Below, one piece after another: positions 11,161 through 21,512 of a stretch of DNA of 45,997 nucleotides. The translations under genes were made by a program, and so were the position numbers. The notes beneath the pieces were generated by a model, which searched no databases, had not been told where the DNA came from, and saw only the letters and a list, made by a program, of their open reading frames with translations. The stretch is from Physcia stellaris. Its lineage: Eukaryota; Ascomycota; Lecanoromycetes; Caliciales; Physciaceae. The stretch covers positions 1 through 45,997 of the forward strand of contig JABSSW010000091.1 of the NCBI GenBank assembly GCA_018902385.1, written 5' to 3'. Positions within the stretch are counted from its first letter, which is position 1, and the number at the start of each line of letters is the position of its first letter.

Positions 11161-13710
11161 TTGTTCATGTTGATTACGAACATCATGACGTAACGTACAC
11201 GAAATTTTTTTTTTGATTTTTAGCGAAACATTCAAATATAAATGCAAAAATGTTCATTTGAATATTTTCATTTTTCAAATCATGTCGAAATCGATTTGTT
11301 AAAATTTTTCAATATAAAAATTCGAATTCATTATCGATTCAATGATATTGTTCAAATTTATCGAATTAAATTTCAATAAAAATTTTTCATTAACAAAATT
11401 TTGTTTATACGTAATCGTTTGTTTGCGCATTGTAAACAACGTTGAATTACAAAATCAAATTGTCGTAATGATTTGCATCATTTATTGATTTATTCGTATC
11501 ATTAAATTTTCGATTCAAAACGTTTTCAATGAAATTGATTTGAAATTGTTTTTTGTGACGACATCAAATCGTTTGATTTTCAATTTCAACATTTGATCGA
11601 ACGAATCATTTAAAATTCACTTTTTTGAAACGTTTTTCGATAATATTCAATTTGAAATTCATATGAACAAAATTCGAATATTTTCGAAAAACGTTTTCGA
11701 ATAAATTGATTTGAAAACATCAATCGTTTTTCACATTTCATTTTGTATCATTAATATTTTTCAAAAAAATCACAATAATGAAATTCGCGTTTTTCAAATA
11801 ACAATTTTTTTTTTTTGATTTTTTTGATCGAATCGTTATTAATATATCGTCGTTGACATTTTCGACATTATCAGCGATTTTATTTTATTTTCGTGCATAT
11901 TTCGAATTTTCAATATTTGTTATTATTCACGTCACGAACATTTTTGCGTTTTTTATTTGAAAAACGCGTTTTTTTTTTTCATACGTCGATCGTTTAAACG
12001 ATATTCGTTTTGACATTTTTTTTATCGTTTGATGACGTCAAGCGCGACAACATCGTAATTGAATTCGTATTACAAAATTTTTGAATTTCATTTTATGTTC
12101 AAATCACGTATACACATTTCGAATGTCAATTATCGCATTTTCGACAATCAAACAAATTTCAAAAATTCATGAAATGTATCAATGTTTATTGATATTTTAT
12201 TTTAATTTTTTACGTTTATTATTTGAAAAATGTAAAAAAATCGAATGTCATGTTCATTTTCATTCGAAATTCAATCATTTTATGAAAATTTTCGAAAATT
12301 CGAAAATTTTTTAATTTGCACGTCATTTTATTATCAATTGTTTTTATGCGACAACGTTTTACAAAACATACAATTTTCGTAATTTTTTGCGTTGTATATT
12401 CAACAACGACGACAAACATAAAAATCGCAACAATACGATATGTGTCGATTTCGAATTATTCACACATTTAGTTGAAAATTTAAACGAACATATTTCGTGT
12501 CGTATACAAAACATTTTACATTTTCAACGAATCGCGTCGTTCAATCGTTCGCGATAAAATATAATAAAACGATTATTCAATCACGATAATAACGACGAAC
12601 AATTTTTCGATTTTTATCGACATTCACGAAAACGTTGATGCGCGATTGTTGATTCGTTTCTGTGTCGATAATGAAATTATCACGAATTCAATTCGAATTT
12701 TCAAAACGATTGATTTTTGACATAAAAACATAATGACGATTGATTTCTGTTCATGACGAAATTCATTGAACGAAAAATTAACATGTCAATTGCGATAAAT
12801 CAAAAAAATTCGAAATTATATTTTACACGTCGAACACATTTTTTTGAAATTTATTTCATAACATTTTCGACAAATTGAACTCGATTCATATCGACATTCA
12901 TGTTCACATGATTTGATTTCTGATAAACAAATTTGACATTTTCAATAAAACGAAACGCGAATTTTTTCATCAAACGATTGCAAACACAAAAAACATTTCT
13001 CGTTCGAAATTTTTTTCGTGAACATTTGATATTATCAATCGTCGTTTTATCACACGATCGAAAAAAAATTTACATTTTTCGTTCGTTTCGATGTCGATTC
13101 ATTTTTATCGTCGAACGTTCAAATTGACAAAATGAAATTGATTGACATTGTTATTTGCGACGTCAAAAATTTCGAATTATCGTTTGTCAATATTTATTTG
13201 TCGATTTCACATTCATTTCAAAAATTTATCTCGAAAACTCAATGTTTTCGATTGTTTTCTTTTCGTTTTCGAACGTTTTCTCGTCGTTTTCGAACGATTT
13301 CTTTGCGTTCAATTTTTCAAATGTCGAATTCAATTTATCGTCAATTCAATTCGTTTCATCAACAATCAATTGATCATTCATTCATTCGCGACGATTTTCG
13401 AAACGAAAAGCGATACATTTTTTAAACGAATTTGAAATTTATCATTTTCATACAAATGCGCGTATTTGTTTAATATTCGTTTTCGAATGACATTATTTTT
13501 CTTGATGAAATTGTCGATCACATAATTTTCGACAATTTGATTTAACGTTTTTTTTTTTTTTCGCAAACGACGACGATATTTTGCATTTTGAAACGCAATT
13601 TCATGTAAATAAATTTGATTTGTTTGTCAAACGAACATTCGAAAAAAAAACAATCGAAAAATTGTTTAAACAGAATTTTGTTTGCAAATTAATCGACGCA
13701 CAAAAATAAA

Positions 13711-13989
13711 TATCGTTTGCAAACAACAAATGAAAAATAAATATCGTTTGCAAACAACAAATGAAAAATAAATATCGTTTGCAAACAACAAATGAAAAAT
13801 AAATATCGTTTGCAAATAACAAATGAAAAATAAATATCGTTTGCAAACAACAAATGAATGATAAATATCGTTTGCAAACAACAAATGAAAAATAAATATC
13901 GTTTGCAAACAACAAATGAAAAATAAATATCGTTTGCAAACAACAAATGAAAAATAAATATCGTTTGCAAACAACAAATAAAAAATGTC
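13711..13989. repeat. 31-bp tandem array with GTTTGCAAAC
   Basis: Nine copies starting at 13711, 13742, 13773, 13804, 13835, 13866, 13897, 13928 and 13959, exactly 31 bp apart. Each unit holds the palindrome GTTTGCAAAC within TATCGTTTGCAAACAACAAA. Copies are identical except for a few single bases (for example GCAAATAAC in the fourth). Because 31 is not a multiple of three, three overlapping minus-strand frames stay open by chance and are not genes. Confidence 0.95.
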
Positions 13990-15440
13990 GTTTGTCGACA
14001 ATCGTTATACAAAAAACATTAATTTCGACATTTGTCATGATGATTTTTTCGACAATTGTCGATTAATGAATTCGAAAATGTTTGTTATCGATGTTTGAAT
14101 TTCGATTGATTAAAAACGTTATTTTCGATTTCATGAAAAATGAAACGTGAAAAAAAAAAAACGATTAATCAACAAATTTGAAACGTTTAATGATTTTCGT
14201 CGAATGACACGCGTGTATCAGAATTTCGCGTTAAAACATTTGATCGTTTTCAACGTAACAATCGTTTCATTTACAATTATGATGTTTTATTTTATATTTT
14301 ACGTGATTTCGTTATTGAATGTATTCGTTTCATTGCACAAACGTCAATTTTAATCGTCGCGTTCAAAATGATATTGTTTCGATCAACACAATTTGTTGTT
14401 CAAACAATCGAAAATCAAAAACACAATTTTAATTTTTTTTTTTCACGCGATCATTTTGATCAATTGCGATTTTGATGAAAACGATAAACATTTCGCGACA
14501 TTCGAAATTTTCTCATTTGTATTGCGCAATTTTATTAAAATTTCATCAACAAAAAAAAATTCAACGTTTGTTTCAAAACGTGCAAATCATTTTAATCAAT
14601 TTCATCGATTTCATTTTTCGCAACGACGAGAAAATCATTTTTGATGATTGAAACGCGAAATTCAACGATTTTTTTCGTTCACAAACATCGATTCGCGTTG
14701 ATGATAACGAAATACAAAATTGTTGAAAATTTTGAATATTATTTTTCGTTTAATGCAATTGTTCGTTTTTTTTTATGCGAAAACGACACAAACAATGATT
14801 CAAATCATTTTTTTAAATCACAATCAACGACGAATTTTCAATAATCAAAACGAATCGAAATTTATATTCGCGTCGATAATTTGAATGTTTACACACACAA
14901 TCGACAAAAATGTATCAAATTTCATGTCATTTCGTTTTTCATTTCATTTTACGACAAACGATTTTTTAAATGTTGAAAACGAATAAATTCGTTCGACATA
15001 TACAAATTCACAAATTGATCAACACAATGTTGTTTGATTGCATTCGTTCAGTTTTTTTTCTCGACAAATCGTTTTTTTATTTACATTTTTTTCAATTTTA
15101 AACGAAATATTTCATGACAATACAAATAATCGTGTCGATAAATCAACACGAAAAACTTTTAATTGAATTTTTTCGTCAAAATTATGTTAATTATGATCAA
15201 AATCACATCACGACGAACATCGAATTAAATCGTATAAATTCAAATTCATAAACGCGCACATTATCGACGATACGATCGTTACGAATCAACAATCACATGC
15301 ACGTTCAAAATTCGCGTCATTTTCGAAATTTTTTCGACATGATTTTCATATTTGTCAATGTTCGAAAATGTCGACACATAACAACGATTTTCAATTTGCG
15401 ATGTTGAAATGCGATCGCGAATTGAATTTGAATACATATT

Positions 15441-15493
15441 GTTTGCAAACAACGTTTTTATCAATTGTCGATCGATTGTATGTTGTTTACAAA
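15441..15493. repeat. Dispersed GTTTGCAAAC pair
   Basis: GTTTGCAAAC at 15441-15450, preceded by AATACATATT as in the 11-kb array, and GTTTACAAAC at 15484-15493. They lie outside any tandem array in the hypermutated block. Confidence 0.6.
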
Positions 15494-16439
15494 CGACATG
15501 TTCAACGTAAAATTGAATGAAATTTTAAAATTATGAAATTTACAACGAAATGACGATTGATCGAAATCGCATTATTTCACATGAATATCGATGTTCGACG
15601 TGTGAATTTCATTTCGAAATTGAAATGAATAATTTGTTATACAAAATTTTTTGATAATTTTGATTGATCGTTTCAACATTTTGTAAATTCGTTTGATTGT
15701 TTCAAATGATAAATGTTTGATATGTGATTTAACGTCATTATTCGAATTTATTCGCAATTGATAAACATCGTATGAAATCACAAGACGAAATTGTTCAATA
15801 TATCAAATGTTTCTATCACGTGAACAATTATAGATTTCGATCATTTCGTTTTCGTAAACGATTTCTGTCGAAATGATTGCATGATTGCAATGAACAATAA
15901 TTTTTTTTGTTTTGTCGTTTTTGTTTTCGTACGATTTTCATTCACGAATTATTATTTGTTATACAATGATTTCATCATTTATTCAATCAATAATCGTCAT
16001 TTATTTTTCTATATGTGATTTCAAATTTCAATTCACGATCAAATCGTTTTTTTTCAATCAATGTTATTTGAATTGATCAAATAAAATTCAACGCAAACGC
16101 GCGTTTTCGACGCGTTTAACATCGAAAAACGTCAAAACATTCAACACAACGTCAACATTTTTTAATTTGCAATTTCGATTCACGAAATCGACAACGTGTT
16201 ATCATCGATAAATCAATTCAACGTTCGAATTCAATCAAACATGTTCGCGATTTTATTTTGTTTTTTGCAAAAACGTAAATAATTTTCACGTTGTTTTCAT
16301 AAATCAATTAAATCATCAAAAAACACAATTGTTTCATGTCGAATCAAATTCACATCACGATTTTACGAATTCGAAACGAACAAACGAAAATTTAAACAAT
16401 GAAAATTTTCGTTGTTGTCGACAAACATTCAATGACGTC

Positions 16440-17070
16440 ATTTTTATTCTCGTCGATTTTCAATAGAACATTTTCTATAAAAAAATGTTTTGCGTTTTCT
16501 TTTGAAATTTTAAGTTAATCGAATAAGAAATCACAGAATTTTCAAAATTCAAATCGCGAACATCAAAATCTGATTATCGTATTGCGTTTATGTAATTTTT
16601 TGCAACTTGCACATCAATCAACAATCTCATATGATTTTTAATTGTTTAATTCAAATTGTAAAACAGAATAAGCGCAATTCAACGTTGCAATAAAAACAGA
16701 AATCGATTCATTATCGCATTAGTTTTGAAATTTGAAAAATTATGTTGTTGTCAATAATGTGTTTGTCGAACAACTTTCGCAATCTTATCAGATCTGATTC
16801 TAATTCTGAATATCAATTCGCAAATTTTTTTTTAAAAAAAATTTCGAACAAATTTGTATTTCATACAAAAAATCTGTTTTCGTAATCGTGTTGCGAAAAA
16901 CAGTCGAAACGTCGTCAATTTTTCGAAACAAATTCACATGACGAAAAACGACAAACGTTTAAATTCAATATCGAAATCAACATTTATAAATTGTTTGATT
17001 TCGATATTTCAAAAAGAAATCGTCGTCGTCACGAATTATTCGCATGTTATTAACATAATTCAAATTCGAA
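16440..17070. other. Partly unmutated patch, no clear gene
   Basis: CT and AG reappear here (TTTTCTTTTG, AAGTTAATC, CAATCTCATATG), ending the saturated block. A 91-codon plus-strand frame (16854-17129) is open but has no motif and runs into the downstream triplicate, so I do not call it a gene. Confidence 0.45.
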
Positions 17071-17665
17071 CAACGTCATTTTATCGAATAAAATCTGATC
17101 ATCACGTTTCGAAATTTTTTTTTTTTTGATTTTTCATTCATTATCATTCATTTCGACGTCGATTTCAGATTTTTTCTTTATATATCGCTTTATTCAAAAA
17201 AGATGAAAAAAAAAAAAAAAAAATTTTGATATAATTATTGTTTGCAAACAAATTCAAACGCGTTAAAAATTTTAACAACGTCATTTTATCGAATGAAATT
17301 TGATCATCACGTTTCGAAAATTTTTTTTTTTTGATTTTTCATTCATTATCATTCATTTCGACGTCGATTTCAAATTTTTTCTTCATACATCGTTTTACTC
17401 GAAAAAAATGAAAAAAAAAAAAAAAAATTTTGATATAATTATTGTTTGCAAACAAATTCAAACGCGTTAAAAATTTCAACAACGTCATTTTATCGAATGA
17501 AATTTAATCATTACGTTTCGAAATTTTTTTTTTTGATTTTTCAAACATATCATTCAATTCGATTTCAGATTTTTTTTTCGTTCATCGTTTTATTCAAAAA
17601 AAAATGAAAAAAAAATGAAAAAAATTTTGATATAATTATTGTTTGCAAACAATTTTAAACGCGTT
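17071..17665. repeat. 205-bp tandem triplicate
   Basis: Three copies starting with CAACGTCATTTTATCGAAT at 17071, 17277 and 17479. Each has a T run followed by GATTTTTCA, an A run, then ATAATTATTGTTTGCAAACA and AAACGCGTTAA. GTTTGCAAAC lies at 17240-17249, 17444-17453 and 17641-17650. Copy 1 keeps ATCTGATC where copies 2 and 3 read ATTTGATC and ATTTAATC, a stepwise C-to-T/G-to-A series. Confidence 0.85.
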
Positions 17666-17933
17666 AATTTCAACGAAACGATAACGATTTCGATTCGATT
17701 TCATTCAACATATTTTCGATTTCGTTTTTTTTTTTTTTTTTTTTTTATTTTATATTTTTATCATATCAATCATTTTCGTTGATTCGATTCAAAATCACGT
17801 TTTGTTTTTTGTTTTGTTTTTCGTTACATTTATTATTTCATACATTATCTCATACATATTTTTGTTGCATTGAATTCGAAATTTGATTAATTGAAATCAA
17901 TTTGATTTTGAAATTTCAAATGAATTTCAAAAT
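17666..17933. other. AT-rich spacer with long T run
   Basis: Contains a long uninterrupted T run near 17726-17747 and then AT-rich sequence up to the first palindrome unit. No gene or repeat seen. Confidence 0.5.
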
Positions 17934-19929
17934 CTAACATCCACTCTAACGGTACCGGTGCACCGGTACCGCAAATTTTGGTGAGTGGGGTTAGGGTTAA
18001 CTAGCTCCGGTACCGATTTGAAATGTTCCAGCGGTACCGGTGCGAGTTCTCGATGAAAACTTAACATATGACAAATCTGAAAGCAGTTCTGAAATCAGCA
18101 TGAAAAAACGCATCATTTTCATATATATAATGTCCCGATTGGGCTAGCGGTTGATTTTATAAAAAATTTTCAAGCAAGATTTTCGAAAATTTCGACTAAG
18201 TCCCGAGATTCTTGCGGTACCGGTGCTGTTTCTCGATGAATACTTGACGTATCGTAATTTTGAGACCAGTTTTGAAATCTACAAGAAAAACGGAATAAAA
18301 AAGTGGTGGGGTTGAGCCGGATCGGGTTAGCGTCTGATTTGTTACGAATTTTTCGAATTTTGATAACTCGAAAATTCGACTAAGTTTCGAGATTCTTGCG
18401 GTACCGGTGCTGTTTCTCGACGAATATTTGACGTATCGTAATTTTGAGACCAGTTTTGAAATCTACAAGAAAAACGGAATGATAAAGTGGTGGGGTTGAG
18501 CCGGATCGGATTAGCGTTTGATTTGTTACGAATTTTTCGAATTTTGATAACTCGAAAATTCGACTAAGTTTCGAGATTCTTGCGGTACCGGTGCTGTTTC
18601 TCGACGAATATTTGACGTATCGTAAATCTGAAATCAGTCTTGAAATCTACAAGGAAAACTGAATGAAAAAGTGGTGAGATTGAACCGAATCGGGCTAGCG
18701 GCTAATTTGTTACGAATTTTTCGAATTTTGATAACTCGAAAATTCGACTAAGTCCCGAGATTCTTGCGATATCGATGCTGTTTCTCGACGAATATTTGAC
18801 GTATCGTAATTCTGAAATCAATTTTGAAATCTACAAGAAAAACTCAATAAAAAAGTGGTAAAATTGAGCCGGATCGAGTTAGCGACTAATTTGTTACGAA
18901 TTTTTCGAGTTTTGATAACTCGAAAATTCGATCAAGTTTCGAGATCTTTGCGGTATCGATGCTGTTTCTCGATGAATATTTGACGTATCGTAATTCTGAA
19001 ATCAGTTTTGAAATCTACAAGAAAAACTCAATGATGAAAAGATGAAGTTGAATCGAATCGAGTTAGAAACTAATTTGTTACGAATTTTTCGAGTTTTGAT
19101 AATTCGAAAATTCGATTAAGTTTCGAGATTCTTGCGATATCGATGCTTTTTCTCAATGAATATTTGACATATCGAAAATTTGAAATCAGTTTTGAAATTT
19201 ACGTTAAAAATAAAATAAAAAAGTGATAATGTTTAGTCAAATCGAATTAGTGTTTAATGTTTTACGAATTTTTCGAATTTTTTTATCTCGAAACTTTAAT
19301 TAAATTTCGAGAATTTTGCGATAACGCAATCGTTTCTAAATTTGTACATGAACGTTAATTGAATTAAAATAATAAAATAACAAATATATTAATATCAAAT
19401 CAACAAAATTCATGCACGAATATAATTTAATTCATGCACGAATATAATTTAATTCATGCACGAATATATTTTAATTCATGCACGAATATATTTTAATTCA
19501 TGCACGAATATATTTCAATTCATGCACGAATATAATTTAATTCATGCACGAATATAATTTAATTCATGCACGAATATAATTAAAATTCATGCACGAATAA
19601 ATAAAAATTCATGCACGAATATAATTTAATTAAATGCACGAATATATTTTTAATTAAATGCAACGAATATATTTTAATTCATGCACGAATATTTTTAATT
19701 CATGCACAAATAAAATTTAATTCATGCACGAATAAATAAAAATTCATGCACGAATATAATTTAATTCATGCACGAATATATTTTAATTCATGCACGAATA
19801 TATTTTAATTCATGCACGAATATAATTTAATTCATGCACGAATATATTTTAATTTATGCACAAATAAATAAATATTCATGCACGAATACATTTATTAACT
19901 TTAACAATACAAATTTACTTTTACACAAA
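17934..19929 (+). repeat. Telomere-relic unit 1
   Basis: First of six head-to-tail units in the same orientation as the chromosome end. Parts in order: palindrome and TTAGGG relic (17941-18000); eight subrepeats of 184 bp with box starts at 18033, 18216, 18400, 18584, 18768, 18952, 19136 and 19320 (last partial); and a minisatellite of about 22 bp, AATTCATGCACGAATATAATTT (19405-19895). Subrepeats decay from left to right. No coding frame. The later inverted minisatellite and the CA-rich tail present in units 3-6 are missing here. Confidence 0.9.
17941..18000 (+). other. Palindrome plus relic telomere, unit 1
   Basis: Perfect 20-bp palindrome GGTACCGGTGCACCGGTACC at 17951-17970 (22 bp with the flanking C and G), enclosed by CCACTC on the left and GAGTGG on the right, followed by GGGGTTAGGGTTAAC. 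The TTAGGG strand points toward the real telomere. Confidence 0.9.
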
Positions 19930-21512
19930 TCTAACATTCACTCTAACGGTATCGGTGCACCGGTACCGCAAATTTTGGTGAGTGGAATTAGGGTTAACTA
20001 GCTCCGGTACCGATGAAATGTTCAGCCAGCGGTACCGGTGCGAGTTCTCGATGAAAACTTAACATATGACAAATCTGAAAGCAGTTCTGAAATCAGCATG
20101 AAAAAACGCATCATTTTCATATATATAATGTCCCGATTGGGCTAGCGGTTGATTTTATAAAAAATTTTCAAGCAAGATTTTCGAAAATTTCGACTAAGTC
20201 CCGAGATTCTTGCGGTACCGGTGCTGTTTCTCGATGAATACTTGACGTATCGTAATTTTGAGACCAGTTTTGAAATCTACAAGAAAAACGGAATAAAAAA
20301 GTGATGGAGTTGAGCCGGATCGGGTTAGCGTCTGATTTGTTACGAATTTTTCGAATTTTGATAACTCGAAAATTCGACTAAGTTTCGAGATTCTTGCGAT
20401 ACCGGTGCTGTTTCTCGACGAATATTTGACGTATCGTAATTTTGAGACCAGTTTTGAAATCTACAAGAAAAACGGAATGATAAAGTGGTGGGGTTGAGCC
20501 GGATCGGATTAGCGTTTGATTTGTTACGAATTTTTCGAATTTTGATAACTCGAAAATTCGACTAAGTTTCGAGATTCTTGCGGTACCGGTGCTGTTTCTC
20601 GACGAATATTTGACGTATCGTAAATCTGAAATCAGTCTTGAAATCTACAAAAAAAACTGAATGAAAAAGTGGTGAAATTGGGCCGAATCGGGCTAGCGGC
20701 TAATTTGTTACGAATTTTTCGAATTTTGATAACTCGAAAATTCGACTAAGTTCCGAGATTCTTGCGGTATCGATGCTGTTTCTCGACGAATATTTGACGT
20801 ATCGTAATTCTGAAATCAATTTTGAAATCTACAAGAAAAACTCAATAAAAAAGTGGTGAAATTGAGCCGGATCGGGTTAGCGGCTAATTTGTTACGAATT
20901 TTTCGAGTTTTGATAACTCGAAAATTCGATCAAGTTTCGAGATCTTTGCGGTATCGATGCTGTTTCTCGATGAATATTTGACGTATCGTAATTCTGAAAT
21001 CAGTTTTGAAATCTACAAGAAAAACTCAATGATGAAAAGATGAAGTTGAATCGAATCGAGTTAGAAACTAATTTGTTACGAATTTTTCGAGTTTTGATAA
21101 TTCGAAAATTCGATTAAGTTTCGAGATTCTTGCGATATCGATGCTTTTTCTCAATGAATATTTGACATATCGAAAATTTGAAATCAGTTTTGAAATTTAC
21201 GTTAAAAATAAAATAAAAAAGTGATAATGTTTAGTCAAATCGAATTAGTGTTTAATGTTTTACGAATTTTTCGAATTTTTTTATCTCGAAACTTTAATTA
21301 AATTTCGAGAATTTTGCGATAACGCAATCGTTTCTAAATTTGTACATGAACGTTAATTGAATTAAAATAATAAAATAACAAATATATTAATATCAAATCA
21401 AAAAAATTCAACGAATATAATTTAATTAAATGCACGAATATAATTTAATTAAATGCGCGAATATATTTTAATTGATGCACGAATATATTTTAATTAATGC
21501 ACGAATATATTT
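19930..21512 (+). repeat. Telomere-relic unit 2 (more mutated, short)
   Basis: Same order as unit 1 but with only about 100 bp of minisatellite (21405-21510). Its head is damaged: the palindrome reads GGTATCGGTGCACCGGTACC (19948-19967), CCACTC reads TCACTC, and GGGGTTAGGG reads GGAATTAGGG. Every one of these is a C-to-T before C or the complement. Confidence 0.9.
19938..19999 (+). other. Palindrome plus relic telomere, unit 2 (mutated)
   Basis: Left palindrome arm and telomere relic are altered by transitions at CC/GG sites only; the right arm CACCGGTACC is intact. Confidence 0.85.

Larger units (their letters stand above)
7560..16440. other. Hypermutated gene-free block
   Basis: About 8.9 kb in which C is followed almost only by A or G. 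In the hand-counted sample 8521-8880 there is no CC, GG or CT and one AG, while CA and CG are common. No reading frame exceeds about 100 codons outside the tandem arrays, and none shows a recognisable motif; the short open frames on both strands are equally poor. The pattern fits repeated DNA, perhaps transposon copies, mutated to saturation. What it originally encoded cannot be read; reverse transcriptase and integrase signatures were looked for and not found. Confidence 0.7.

Noticed and set aside
13711-13989. CRISPR-like regular array
   Set aside because: Units are directly tandem and near identical throughout, with no variable spacers, in a eukaryotic subtelomere.
13601-14038. Three overlapping minus-strand frames of 107-145 codons
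   Set aside because: They are the 31-bp array read in three frames; the peptide is a repeat of the same translated unit and stays open only because the unit lacks stops.
7560-16440. Ordinary CpA-directed RIP
   Set aside because: CpA and TpG are abundant and TpA is not in excess, the opposite of what CpA-directed mutation leaves.
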